From Whalleya microplaca (lineage: Eukaryota; Ascomycota; Sordariomycetes; Xylariales; Xylariaceae), in assembly GCA_022497155.1 (NCBI GenBank), contig MU385718.1, forward strand, positions 372,001 to 436,000: DNA of 64,000 nucleotides, given 5' to 3'. Positions within the stretch are counted from its first letter, which is position 1. Every line of letters begins with the position of its first letter. This document shows, one piece after another, positions 45,477 to 58,252 of this stretch. The notes under the pieces are model-generated. The model ran no database searches and was not told the DNA's origin. It saw nothing but the letters and a program-made list of their open reading frames with translations. A program made the translations under genes and the position numbers.

Positions 45477-46050
45477 CCGCTTGCGGCGCTGGTGTCGCGA
45501 CGTGGACCGTAACTGACGTGAGATAGTAATTTGAATGGAGGGTCAAAGTCGTTCGGGGGTTCAAGCTACATGGTATCATAATGGCTGCTGCCAAAATAAA
45601 AGTCAAAGTTCGCTGGTTACCTCGTCTCACATAATTAAAACCGTCTGAATGTTGATATTGCCTGTGTGCTTCAGTGATATGACTTGTCTAGCGAAAGGCA
45701 CCGACCAAGCTAAGACTGGCTGTGTCTATTTTAAAGTAGGGGAGTGTGTTGGACCCTGAATGTTGCAGGACTTAGGTTGTATACGATATGAGTTCCCTAA
45801 TTGCCCTAATACTGCATATACCGGATCATCCACATGTAAGTACATGAGGCCACAAGGAAATATATGCAAGGTAGGCAGTCGACCTAGTCCACCAGGATCA
45901 CTTCAGACATCTCATGAAATCAATTTACTACCTAGCCTTGTGGGAGAAGCAGGATTTGCCTCCCTGAGGCGTGCCCTTCCGAGCTGCTCTTAATCTTGGC
46001 TCCTTGTCTAGGTGGAAGATATATACCATGACAGCCATCATTATTCCACT
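45477..46050. other. Convergent intergenic spacer
   Basis: 574 bases between the ends of the reductase and the F-box-like gene; AT-rich, no supported ORF or repeat. Confidence 0.4.
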
Positions 46051-47488
46051 CTAGTCCGATTCCCATATCTCTATATTATCCACCCTTATTTCCAGCAGCG
46101 CTTTCTCCTCGCTGTCTTCATCGATCTCTTGCACGTCTACGCGTAATTCTACCTCCTTCAAATTTGCTGCTTCACGAAGCAAGCTAAGAACGGTCTCGCT
46201 AGGTCGGAATATAGGTCTACTTCTCCAAGAGGCCACTGCTCGGCGGTAGGAGACTTCGAAACGGAATTGATGATAGGGTTTGTCGTCCCGAGAATTCTCC
46301 ATAGTCAACTGCCGTAGACGTGGCATTCTCGCAATAGCTCTTGCCGCTTGGGTATATATAGAATTCATCGCCTCCTCGTTATAGCTCCTATCCTCAATAA
46401 ATTGCTGATGGCCGTTGTTTCGGGTTCTGGGGACTTCCCACAGGCTTGTTCCACAGGGCGAGTGCTGACCAAATTGTATCGCTAGGGTTTCTAGATTCGC
46501 CCAGCACGGCTCGTCTGATTCCGAGTTTATTTCTGTCGGCCAGAACAGATCCGGGCTGATCCTAGTGAGAAGTGCAATATCTCGTAGTTGCGTGGCGTTT
46601 TGGATCGAGCGGTTGAGCTTATTATAGTTTTCACCGTTTTGAGGATACCCTTCTCTGATCTCCCTAAGGGGATGCATCGGCACCGAGAGAGAGAGAGATC
46701 GCGTCGACTTTGGCAGCACCGATACAATTGCAGCTGCGGATTCTAGACACTGTTAGCTAACTTATAGTGGTCTCAAGGAGTTCAACAAGACACTCACTCG
46801 CTACTTCAGCTCCCCAGTCTATTTCAGGGGGTCCGAATTCGAATTTTTCCAAGCGTGGACAAGCCGCAACGATTCGCTTCAGCGCCGTATGTGAGAGAGA
46901 GACATTCGGGGCAAACCCATTGTTCCCTCCCACCGTGAGCCGGCTGACGGAATATATTGATGGCAGATCCTGGTTGTAGAACCAACTATCTGAGCTGCGA
47001 GATGAGTAATCATGGGGCCGAGTACGCTTGGGTGACGGGTAAAGGTACCAGCCATAAGGCGAGGTCGTCCTAAAGCGTAGCCAAATTTTGGGGCCTCCCT
47101 TGAACTGATTGTCCCAGCTCTTGATAAGGTGGAATAGGCTCACAAAGCTGTCTGCGTATATCGAAAATTCAAAGAATCCATAATGACCTCTTTCTTTGGG
47201 ATCCATGATCTCATAGACAAGCTCTGCGGTGACTACTCGGATGTATGATTGTCGGGCGGGAGTCAGAATTCGACGGGCTTCTGACAAGTTAGATGGGATC
47301 AGAACGATATTACGAAAGGTCCAGGGTTCTATCGCGGATTGCCAAGCGCGATTGATTGACGCATAATTCGCGAGATTCTCTGGCCTCTTCAAAGACCCGC
47401 GTTCCGGGCATCCAGCAAGGTGCCAGATGACACGATCTGTTATTTCGGCTGGGAAGCCTGGGATCGCCATTGCCAGGTAGGTTTCCAT
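46051..47488 (-). CDS. F-box-like protein
   Basis: Two exons: 47488-46798 and 46742-46051, with a 55-nt intron GTGAGT...GTCTAG in phase 1; 460 aa from ATG 47488 (METYLAMAIPGFPAEI). The N-terminus IPGFPAEITDRVIWHLAG...NLANYASINRAWQSAIEPWTFRNIVL follows the F-box plan of fungal F-box proteins. The remainder has the loose Leu/Trp-containing pattern of degenerate leucine-rich repeats (LKRIVAACPRLEKFEF, IARMPRLRQLTM, EAANLKEVELRV). Likely a substrate adaptor of an SCF ubiquitin ligase; target unknown. An in-frame ATG at 47650 would add 54 residues encoded by the tandem repeats upstream; I prefer 47488 because the F-box usually lies at the very N-terminus. Confidence 0.75.
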
Positions 47489-47515
47489 GAGGATGAAAGT
47501 GGGAAGATGTTGATG

Positions 47516-47661
47516 TTGCAGGAAGGTGAGAGGAAGAAACACTTTCGGAAGATATAGGTGATATTTCAGGAAGCGCAAGGAAGAAACGCTTTCGGGAGAT
47601 ATAGGTGATGATGTTGCAGGAAGTGTGAGGAAGAAACACTTTCGGAACATATAGGTGATGC
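47516..47661. repeat. Three tandem repeats of about 49 bp upstream of the F-box-like gene
   Basis: Units share CAGGAAG(G/C/T)..., GGAAGAAAC(A/G)CTTTCGG and (A/C)ATATAGGTGAT. They begin close to the ATG at 47488, so they lie in the 5' leader, or in coding sequence if translation starts at 47650. Confidence 0.85.
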
Positions 47662-48412
47662 CCTATGTACCTATACAGCAGTAGATAGGCTACAATGGTG
47701 CATGAGCAAACCAATTGTTAGGGCAGCTGGATCAGGCCACCATTCAATGTATAGATACTGCAACTCCCAAAAGTTTTCCTGTCTTTTCTTTCATGTATCT
47801 AATCATGGAGAGGGCAAGAGGTCCACAATCTCTACCCCTCTGGAGCAAGTGAATTCGGCCTGACACTATCAGCATAAATAACATGTCATCGAATAGTTGG
47901 ACAATATACAGCACTTTATTATAGCGGGTACCAAGTTTGCTCCAACGTTTTGGTGATGCGGCCGTTGTTACCATAATAAGTGCCAGACAGACCTCGTTCT
48001 GACTATTTAACTACCTACAGCCTACTTTTATATCACGGTCGAACTCACCATGCAGACATATGCAAACAGATAGGAGTGTTAAACACAACACACCTTAAAT
48101 GGTTGGTACTTCACGAGCCCTGCAGTTCTTATGGCCTACGTTCCTGCAGAACCTGAAATATCAGACAATGTGGTTCGAATAAAGCGTGTAACTAAAAAAG
48201 AAAATTAAAAGAATTAAAAACAAATTTATAAAAATTTGATACACCGATGCTCGTTTGGATAATTCAATAGCCAAACCAAGGCGAGCACTGGTGTCTCAAG
48301 GAAAACATGTGTGTGACAGACTTAGGAAGCTGATAGTAGGATTATGTAGAATGTGTATGGGATATATACACATGTGCTGCACTTGTCTGTATCAACCGGT
48401 ATCACCGCATTA
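47662..48412. other. Intergenic region
   Basis: About 750 bases; a very AT-rich stretch at 48185-48240. No supported gene. Confidence 0.4.
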
Positions 48413-51394
48413 TCAAGATACACCCCGAAATGAATCTTGTGTAGCAATACATGCTGTGAAAATCAGTGCCACGAACGCCAGCGCGAACTGTCCAATCCCC
48501 ATGCCCCCTTGGACATCACCTCGCAACCCAGACCAGAGCGATGCTACCAAAAAAGCAGCCAGAGTGGCCGAGATCAAGACAAGCGCTACGAGTTTTGTAT
48601 TAAGCCCTTCAACAATGTAGACCCCCCAGCCGAACGGCAGCGTGTACGTGTCGGAAGCTGGCTTGTAAAATCGAAGTTTCCTTCCCACCTTCTTGGGTAG
48701 ACACATGGTGGCGAGTCCTCCGGTATGATCCCCGGGACGCAAGAATGAGTGCATGAAGAGGTGAGGCGCTATCGGAACTGTTCCCGTCTGTGGTGGGCAC
48801 GGGAAAAAGACGTATTGTTGGTCCAGGACTTCTTTGATGGATGGGATGCAGTTTGTCTGATAGTTCCCAACGCATTCTCCGGTAATCCTTCGTTGCATTA
48901 AGTCGAACTGCATATGTTAGCACCTAGTATCTAACATATAGTGTCGTGCCTCGATTTACCTTGATGTATTCGATCGTTTTCGGGATCACAAAAGCATTTC
49001 TGGACAGACGACCTCGCATTTCACGGTAGCTTTCCCGAATTTTGGTGTAGAGTGTCTCGTCATTTGCGATATAAGTTAGATCAATATGTGATAATTTAAT
49101 TTGATACGGCCCGGTATTCACACAGAGTAAAAGGTATTTCTTCGTACCGGGGGGCAATTGTGGTGGATGTGACAGAGCTTCAGGTGGTGCTGCTGTCGTT
49201 GGTAGTTGACTTCCCCATGAAGTAACCAGCGATGATATTCCAGAAGTAGCCGTTGCTTGGGAATATTGAGATCTATTACTCGATCGATCGGATGTTGCAT
49301 TGGACATCTGGACTGATTCGGGCGACCCGGAAGCCTCCTGGGCGAACTGCACGGCCTCTTGTGCGTGCTGCTGAGGAACATCAACATAGAGTGGCCTTCC
49401 GCACCTCTGACCATATATGATTAGAAGACGGCAAGATTGATAGCGATAGGGTTACTTACACAAATCCAGCTTACTCGAACGCTTCCAGGTGGGATCCGCG
49501 GCCACCACATTCTAGTCATGAATCGGTGTATCATCTCTACTACCGTAAGTGATATGCGCGGTAGGTGACCATGGAACAGCGCTGAAATGCTGGATAAGAG
49601 CCCCTGGACGTAATTGGAATATGTCCTCTTCGGTGAGCTTGTCCGATTCGCACGAGCAGTTGACCTTGAATTAGCGTTTTGGACCTTGTCGGTAGCGCGT
49701 TTTAGGCGTTTGCGTCGGAATATTCGATCTTCCTTGTGATGATCGACGATAAGACTCAGAGATCGTTCTCTCTCCTGTTGTTTCCTGGGTGGAATGAACT
49801 CGGGTGGGTGGATACCTGGGCAATATGGTGCTTCCGACCAACTTTGAGCACGCTCATATACAGTCGCAGGAATTAACTTATGCTCTTGCAGATGATCGAG
49901 AAAGAAGAAGTCAGGTCTGATTGACTCCACGGTCATGCAATCATGGACAAGATGGTCGCGTATGTGGTACATTCGGTCTTCAAAGCTGGATCTTGAACTT
50001 CCCGATTTCCTGGCAGAGAACCTAAAGTCGTCGCAAAACCAACACATGGACTCGCCTGGAAACTTGTCCCGGAGGTGGAAGTCGGCAATATGTTCAATCC
50101 AGGCGGCCGTCTCGTCTATTTTGAACGTCTCCTTGCACGAAGTGTACCACATGAACTCGCACGGCAGTAGTAGAGGTGAAGACGGATTAGAAGAGCCCAT
50201 TAAGCGGGAAACCACTGGCGGCGGGCTTTGCCAGTGTCTGCTTGAATCGGTGCAGTTAGTAATGGGTGGTGAAGGCCGGCCGATGAAGTGTAGATAACTG
50301 AGATTCTGTTCTGGGTCAGATATATCAAATATCCTACTTGGCACCGTGCTGTACGAGAGCGAGCTGCCGCCTCTCTTTGACGAAGCAGAAGAAATAGATC
50401 GCCTGTCAAGGAACAGGAAATTTGGCACAGCATGATTGAAGCGGGGCGGTGATACTATTCCATATTTTCGCCCACGCTCCCGTAGCGCGCCTCCCATCGA
50501 TGTGCAGGGTGGAATCCCAGGTGCTTTTTCCGTAGGTGATGTGGCTGATTGGCTATATGATATACTTGACGACACTTGCAACAGGCTATAGTTGGTGTTG
50601 TGGTTGTCATGAGTCCGTACAGGGCATCCAGTGTCGTTTACTGGCGTTAAAGGGATTTCTCGTCCAGGACCCAGCGAACTAGATGTCTCAAGTCCCGGGA
50701 TCTTACTCGGGATCTTAGGATCTCCTACCCATGTTTGTTCATGAAACCTGCCTGCCTTTTCTACCTCTGTATCTTGCGAGTTCCATTGTGCTCTATGTGT
50801 ATCGTCAGGTCGGCAGACGGCTCGTTGATTCCTCCTTGAACTCGAGGTAAGATGGCGCTTGCGACGCGAGTCTTGCTCGACCCTGGAAACATTGTATTCA
50901 GGGAGAGATTCATCATATCCACGCGAGTAGTGATTAAACACAGTGATTTCCCGGCGATTCGATTTGCGGCCATACGAGTCGCAGATATAATGTCCTATAA
51001 TTATTAAGTCAGAATATTTCAAAAGGGTTCACTGTATATACGAGGCGTAATTGCAGAAATTACGTCGTAATTTTTGCGACAAAAGAGAGACTTGGAAGGG
51101 TACATACTGGATGTGGCGGATCGGAATTGGCGGTAAGATGTATAGTCTGAACTTGTCGAGGAGTGAATCGGTTTCCCTGGAGCCTCCGCCATCAATCCTT
51201 AAGCATAGGCAATGAAGTGTATTGTGTAGTACGAGGGCTGGTGTTAGTTGGAAAAGATCTTGGAAACGGCACAGCGAAGGATGTTGGGCGAAAATGAATC
51301 GCCCAAGCAAAAGCTCCCAATCAAGGAACCCGAACGTTGTAATAGCTGCGGAGAAGCAACAAGCGGAGAAGAGGCTGATCCGACTCTGTTGCAT
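48413..51394 (-). CDS. Fungal membrane protein with degenerate zinc-binding motifs (uncharacterised family)
   Basis: Four exons: 51394-51064, 50994-49460, 49406-48960, 48907-48413; 935 aa. Introns of 69, 53 and 52 nt: the first GTAATT...ATTATAG in phase 1, the others GTAAGT and GTAAAT in phase 0. The start at 51394 is the first ATG after a stop. The centre has a family block PCEFMWYTSC...WIEHIADFH, then CWFCDDFRF and MYHIRDHLVHD, then IRPDFFFLDHL, a Cys/His pattern like a degenerate zinc finger. Later comes a C-G-R-P-L-Y-V-D-V block, then KKYLLLCVNTGPYQ, and two C-terminal membrane segments (LVALVLISATLAAFLVASLW; IGQFALAFVALIFTACIA). I recall this architecture as a common uncharacterised family in accessory regions of Pezizomycotina; the N-terminal exon is less familiar. 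Function unknown. Confidence 0.75.
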
Positions 51395-52184
51395 TGGTGT
51401 TACCAGCCTCGCATATAGAAGCGTCGGTATGCCTTAATTAGCAATGTAAGCGATGTGAGCAGCGTTGTTAAACTCCAACCAGAGAGATGTATCTTCGGAC
51501 GCTATGAAATATCGGAATCGATGTCGTCGATAATCATTTCTTCATGATTGAATAACACCATTCCAGAGCCTATCCATATCGTTTAGATTATACGACATTA
51601 ACCATGTAGCCAGTATGCGCCCCCTGATGCGGCCGTCGCCGCCCCTCTCGCTGAGGGCATCCAGTACTTCCACACGCCTGTCAAAGACTTCACAGACCAT
51701 CGAACAATATCGCTTGATCCGACAGTGGTCGGGTGTGAAGGAGCCCAGGCTCGTGTACTGCGGCTTCGGGCACGGGAGGACGGGGACGGTCACCTCGGCG
51801 CTGCAGATATTTTGCGGCACGTCAACAATAAGAAATGATTCGAAGATAACGACGTGGAGACGCCCGACCCGTTAGAAATACTGAGAGCCCTTCATAATGA
51901 CCTTCTTCACGTTTTCCCCTATCCCAACTGAAGAATGTTATCACAAGGACTGGCTATGAGCAGTGTTGGGGCAAGATAACTGATGGGCTAACTGCTGGCT
52001 GGTACACTGACTTGTATTAGACAAGAGCTCTTGCCTCATTAGACTTTATGGACGTGTAAAATTACCATTAAACTTTATCGTAAGCACCAGCATTATCAGC
52101 TATACATAATTACCGTCACTTTCGTTGAACTCTTCCCTAGGCCGTCGCTCATTATCCTGCATAGTCATATATATCCCCACAAGT
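51395..52184. other. Intergenic region with an orphan coding fragment
   Basis: 790 bases between the promoter of the 935-aa gene and the 3' end of the second P450. Apart from the fragment at 51542-51871 nothing is supported. Confidence 0.4.
51542..51871 (-). pseudogene. Orphan coding-like fragment, about 110 codons
   Basis: Open from just after a TAA at 51872-51874 to TGA at 51542, with no ATG near its head. It reads VGRLHVVIFESFLIVDV, then EVTVPVLPCPKPQY, RYCSMVCEVFDRRVEVLD and RGRILATWLMSYNLNDMDRLW. The middle is GC-rich against AT-rich surroundings and the residue mix is protein-like, so it may be an isolated exon or remnant of a deleted gene. I do not recognise the family. Confidence 0.4.
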
Positions 52185-54021
52185 TCAGGCCTTCCTCCGC
52201 CTCACTCTCAGCGTCTCAGACATAGGCGGTCCAATATGTCCAAAGAACCACTGGTTCACAGGGCGTCGAGGGATAGGTTCGATCTCGTAGAGCAGCACAA
52301 TATGTGCGAGGGCGATTTTCAACTGGTTAGCAGCAAAGAACCGACCGGGGCTGTTTCATGGCATCAGCTCAGTCTCTTCTCATCGACATGCCCTTGCTAA
52401 GACTTACCAAGCATGGGAGCCGTGGCTGAAGCCCATGAACTTCTCGCTCGTGTTGATGAGTGCCTGCGGTCGTCTGTCTGTAGATGGAGGCTTGGCAAAA
52501 CGGAAGGGGTCGTATCTCATGGCGTCTGCGTAGAGGTCCTCGTCGTGGTGTACGCTGTAGCCGGAGACGCCGACCTTCGTACCATAGGGGATGTGCGATC
52601 CGTCGGGGAGAGTGACGCCCTCGGGTGCGACGACCAATTTCATGATGCCGCGCTCGACGAAACCGTTCAGCCGTAGACTCTCGCGCAGGGCCGAGTCGAC
52701 ATGTGTCATGCGCGCCAGGCTCGATTTGGACCATGCCGGGTTGCCTGCCGTCTGTCCCGGGGTTATAGAAGCCGTCTCGCGGCGCGCCTCGTCGCACATT
52801 GTGGTAAGTGATGCTGCGCACTCTGGCGAGGATGCAAGATCAAAAAGAGCGTTGGTCAATGTGATAACAGAAGACTGGATGGCAGCGAAGGAGAGGATAG
52901 AGAAGCGGCAGGCTATGACGCGAGGATCCAGCTCCATGATGTTGATGATTGGTTTGGCGATGGCATGGCCAATTGCCCATTGGACGTAATCATTCTAATA
53001 GAGAGAAATTAGACACGCAGGCATACTAGATTACCAACAGACATACCGGGGATTTAGAACCCGCTAATGGGAGATTCGCTTGGGAGTCCCTTAATCGAGC
53101 GAGTCGGTCTTGAATAATCGGCATCATGAACCTACTGCATCGAAGGTACTGGATATAGTCGTATAAGGTGAAAATAGGTGCGACAAATCTAACGAGCTGC
53201 TTCGTTAACGGTTGACTAGCACGTTTGCTGCATTTGTACGTACGGCTTGAGAAATTTGGGAAATAGACTTATGGCTGCGGCCACCAAAGCCACGTTCCTG
53301 ATGAACGAGCTGCAATATTTTAGAAACCCCTTGTTGCGACATAGCGGTAGCCCCATAAAGACTCTCGTCGAAAGTCGGGCAATGAGATGGAGCATGGTAT
53401 CGTATACCTTGACCTCACGCCATTCTTCCGTGTCTGTGCCCCAAATTTCCTCCAGACACAGGCTGGCCTCTTCCACGACATCATCGACAAAGGTGCCGAG
53501 CTTCTTGGTGAGTTGATGTTGGATAATCTCCGGATGCACTGGGTCGTTGACAAGATTGGCATGGAGGAAGGTATAGTCAGCTTCAAGAAACTGGCGATTG
53601 ACCATCTCCTGGCTTAACACCGAGTCTGGTTGCTCAAGTAGCCAACGGACCTGAGAGCTTGGCAGGATGACCTGCGGGCCATTGATGAAATAGGGCAGCA
53701 CATAAGTCTGATTGTGCTTGGAATACTAACAATGATTGTGAGAATTCATGACGTGAAAGTATATCCAAGGTCTAGTCATACCTTATTGTAACCTTCGTCG
53801 AGTAGGTCCCTAAGATTAGTAACGCTAGAGAGGTTGGCTGTAGCTCGACCGAGTAAGCCCGTTCTCTGCTCCGTGCCCACCCATGGTAGGTTGGCCGGCA
53901 GCGAAGCATCGGAGAACAGGCGACATATGAGTGTAGCTATGACAATAGCCGAAACAATAGCCAAGAATACTGCCAAGACAACCAAGCTAGCCTCTAGTCC
54001 GGTGTAGCTGAAGACTGCCAT
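52185..54021 (-). CDS. Cytochrome P450 monooxygenase (second; ent-kaurene-oxidase-like fungal group)
   Basis: Five exons: 54021-53782, 53725-53244, 53188-53047, 52994-52408, 52350-52185; 538 aa. The introns are 56, 55, 52 and 57 nt with phases 0, 2, 0 and 2. For intron 2 I chose the GTTAG acceptor (55 nt) because the nearer AG would leave only 28 nt. The product has one N-terminal membrane helix (LVVLAVFLAIVSAIVIATLI), a Pro-containing hinge, the I-helix FAAIQSSVITLTNALFDL, ESLR (ExxR), the DPFRF block, and the heme loop FSHGSHACPGRFFA spanning the last intron. The AAI-x-S-S form and His before Ala-Cys are typical of the fungal CYP58/CYP68/ent-kaurene-oxidase-like groups, many of which act on terpenoids. 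Substrate unknown. No terpene synthase is nearby. Confidence 0.92.
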
Positions 54022-57000
54022 TCTCTCGCAACAACCCTTTCCTTGCCGGGAGAAGTCGCCAAGGCAGATGCAGTAACAGATTTGAAGCCGAGTTTCGAGT
54101 CTCTGGTAAGACACCTGCCACCAATTACACACAAACGACGCCGACAGTCTTTATACCATTCTATCTCGAAATACGGTCTATAATGACGACCATACATGTT
54201 GGTCCAACACACAGAGCGAAACAGCAACCAACATAAAACTTGCGTGCGAAAGATGTTAGACAAAGTGCAGTATTGACAATAGTATTCAATAGTATTCCAA
54301 GGAGAGACACTGCCGCCCATCTACTGCGACCTCAAGTTATCTCGACTTTGACCATAAAGAAAACAACGAGCGTCTCGCGAGGGCACCGGAGACGGACATG
54401 GGAGACTGGCCCGGGTATCTGCTTAACACGGCGATCGTTTGGGGTCAGATATTGTCTTTCGCCGGCATATCCCGGCCATGATGACGAGGGAGCCGCGAAG
54501 ATGGGTGTCTAACTTGAATTAATTTGCTTCAGCGACAAGGCATTTTCGACAAGATAATCCCCAAGGAAGATTTTCGTTCCGGATTCAAGGTCCATTCGTA
54601 TATCAAAATTAGAACATAATTACTTGAAAATTAGCACAATAACAAGGTAGTCCATTATGCAGAGGAGCGATTGGAATGTTGGCAGAGATCTGGACCTACC
54701 TGGACGAGACATCCTTATTAGTAATTATGAGGTTGCATGGTGTGGTCGAGTCCGAATACGCTGTTCATAAGCTGATCATTGCGTGCGGCTGAAGGTTGGC
54801 GTCATGGGGAACCAGCTCGTTGGGTCGGACAAAGTCATGGGATGATGCTTCGCGTTCTACATTGGCTGATACAAAACAGGCCATTATTCCTAAAACTCTG
54901 GCCCAACTTGCTGAGAAGTCATTTTGGGGGTATGGAGATTTCGCACCGTCATTGGTTCAAGGTCAACATGAAGGGAATTTGGTGTCGTATTTGAATTATT
55001 GGAACGTCCTGGGGTCGTCTATAATGAAGTCTTGGGACCAATCAGTTGCAAGATCTCAAGGCAGATCCAAGTGGTCGGTACTAATAGGACAGGGATGGAA
55101 GGGTCTGGCCGTACAAGGAGCAAGGATTCCTCTGCGCACGTCTTGGTGATGGAATGAGTTTCTAGCTTATCAGCAAGCAGGATGCCTTTCAAATATTCTG
55201 TTGCTCCTTTACTTAACAGTGACGGGTAACAGTGACAAGTCGAAAATGACGCGAGGAGGTTAGTAAGTAATCCAGCTTACCAACATACCCAACGCCACCT
55301 ATTAAAAGGATTATTAGACTACGCACTAACATGAATGAGGAGGGGGAGGGCTTACTGTCGATCATCGCTATACGAATTATAATTAATAGCACAACAACCA
55401 ATCAAAATGCACATTGGCCGAGGCTCTCTATCAATATTTACCACATAGGTCAGCTGAAATCTGTCACGAACGCCACGTCGTAGATCATTTTAGTCCCTGT
55501 CGATCTTATTGCAACTTTACTGAAGCCTCGAGGGACCCTGACGGACGGATGACGGCATATGTACGTGGGCCACGGCGCCTATCTGAGTCAGTCCTAGGAG
55601 AGAACCTCAAACGAAGTGAGGGTCGGCTTGCATGTGCCCTCTCGCGTCTCGTACGTGTGCTTGGCTTGTAGACCGTAAGAAACGGATGGTTTAATTCAGT
55701 TCATAAGCTCTGGCAGATCTTAGCGTCGCTTCTCCATGGTATTGCAACAGAAAGGTCCGAGACTTACTCAATACTCCGAGACATTTCGTGGAACGCGTAA
55801 CTTATCAAGACGATTACTAGTCTTCCTTCAGGTTATCCAATCAATGCTCCCGGATTAGAAGGTGCATTGAATGAGGGCCACATTGACGTACGTCCCTGGC
55901 TGATATTTCACTATCCTGGCAATCTAGTATAAATGCTTATGTGTCGAAATGAAGCTCGAATAGGCATGTCAAATAATCCCCTTTTCCAGCTCCAATATTC
56001 GAAGTAGACTCGACCTTCACCTTCGCCACCTCCATTTTATGCCACTCGCATATTGTCGTGTTTTGACCCATGTTTTTGTTTTCCCTCGGCGTGAAGGTAT
56101 TCGAAATATTTCCGTATCAGTGTAGGTGGTTAGCCCTTAACCCTTAGTGATGTAGGAGGTGTATCTGTGCTTGAAGGGTTCTCCTCGACGACTTCGAATT
56201 CGCGGTTTTGTCAGCGGATCTACCGAGATCGAGAATGTGAGGTCTGGTACCATGGGTGATATCCTCAAAATTGGCCCAAGACGTATGAAGGTTATGGCCA
56301 GAGAAGTCCTTTGAACAACGTACTCGTCAACTCTTTGATGTTGGCGAATTGAGATTTAATATAGAGAGACAATGTCGATTTTTTGATGGAATACTAGGTA
56401 GATCGTTGAAGAGTCGTACGTGGCTAAGGACTAGGCTTGCGTCTCCTATGTTATGCATAATGTAAGCCGCTAAAGGCAAATGCCTGCAAAACATCCTCTG
56501 GTCATACCATCTCAGATAGCCCTCGCCGTTTTGAGACCTCTAGTCCCTGAGTGTGGCTCGACGGGCGACTCGACGGGCGAATAGATCGGACCTAGTGTTG
56601 GCCATGTAGGGCTGTCAGCCAGCAGCTCTGAACTGTGACCGCAGTGAGAGCCTCAGCGATAGGTGGCGTAGTCGCGAGATATCGCAGGCGTCCACTACAC
56701 CTCAGAAAAGCATAGTATCAGCATCCCTACCTTTATTGAATACGCATGAAGTCAATCTGTTGCACAACCATGTCAGCGAGATAAGATTTGGTGTAAGCAA
56801 AGATTCAGAATATTATCTAACTCAAAGCATGAACCACTCTCGTTTAGCAATCTTTATGATCGAGGCCATAAGACTGTTGCATTGAATATTCACGCAACTC
56901 AACTGGCCTCCTAACTCTGTCGTATTGATGTATCGGTCGAAGATGGGCTTGATCGATCTATAAAGCAAGACATGACCGTAGAGAAAGACATGGGCAAGAG

Positions 57001-58252
57001 ACGGACATAATGAGGAGAGGAACGACAGGATACCACAAATAGTCGCTCGATACATGAAAGCATTGGTCAAGAACATTGGATGGTGGAGTAGGGTATGGTT
57101 TTGGGCGATGATAGACCAAGAGGGGAGAATGAAAGTTTGACGTGTCTAACCAACCCGTCTCAAGTCGGAGGTCCTTTCCTCGGCTGTTCAAGTGAACAAC
57201 GGAAGGACACATGATCATATCCTACCTAGGTAGTCTATGTGTGGAAGTCACAGCCCGTAGGACGCAAATGGGGGAGCCTTCTTTTGCGATAGACCAAAGA
57301 CAGCCGGAAAGTGCTCTCTCCTGCAACAACAAGATCTGCAGTCTATCGTTGCTTCTTACAAGTCTAGACATTACGAGCAAGGAAAGAGCAGAGCAGACAC
57401 CAGAATACACATTTACGTAAGATATGGCGCATACATGTATCGAAGTCTCTCGAGTAAATCTCATTGCAGCCAGGCCTCAGTGCTTGGGCAAGGACAGCTT
57501 CGACGAGACCCCTGGAAAACCACCTGGGCATGAAATTAAGATTTATAAAGAGTTGAACTTCACTCTACCAAAGCTACATTTATTAAATAGCTAGCAACCG
57601 GAAAACCCCAGTCTGGGGTATTGCTTGTCAGGTATCTGTTTATGTAGGACACAATTGAACACATATGTAAGGGGTCGAGTCGTCTAATACTACGACAACG
57701 TCAATTTTTGTACTCCGTTTTCCCGTGATCAATTAATTATGCGACAGCCAGTCCCGACTGACTGGTTATCCAATGGGCGAGCGGCCTGGGGTCGTCTATT
57801 TGACGTCCTCGGGTAATATTCCAGCTTTCTAATTCGTGGCTGGCTGAATGTGTCGTGCGTGGCGCACGGGAGGCCTTCCAGAGCTGAAGTTGTTCCCGTC
57901 GTCCCGGCCGAAATGTTTCTGGTGTGTTGGCGCGAAGGTTGTCATGCTCGGAATTTACTACTAACACGCAATAAATGATAAGGGAACGAAATAGTCTCGA
58001 GGGTTTTCGAGCTCGTTACACAAGGTACTATGGTTCTCTAAATGCTCTCCGGTGATTTCTAGGATGGCCGTACGTAAGAAGAAAAGCCATCGATATAAGA
58101 TACATATTTAGTCGATATCAACTCAACGTTTGACCCTCAGGGGCATCGACTACGGTAGACATCCTACGCTGCTTTTAGGCATCAACTACTAACAAGCCAC
58201 CGACAAACTTCCTACACTCCTCAAACTCGTCGAACCCTATCAACCCACCGCA
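54022..58252. other. Long gene-poor region
   Basis: More than 4 kb without a supported gene. The only frame with some protein-like character is 54796-55149 on the plus strand (117 codons, including KSFWGYGDFAPSLVQGQHEGN), with no family match I can name. The rest has short broken frames and mixed composition. The right end is the promoter of the hydrophobin, with TATAAGA near 58095. Confidence 0.45.
54796..55149 (+). other. Unassigned open frame, 117 codons
   Basis: ATG-started frame with residues such as LAQLAEKSFWGYGDF and NLVSYLNYWNVLGSS. Composition is protein-like, but there is no recognised domain, splice extension or promoter. It could be a decayed gene or chance. Confidence 0.25.

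Noticed and set aside
53216..53243. 28-nt intron in the second P450
   Set aside because: The nearer TAG acceptor would keep the frame but gives an implausibly short intron; the GTTAG acceptor at 53189-53190 gives 55 nt and a better protein (FPKFLKPFVAPIF).
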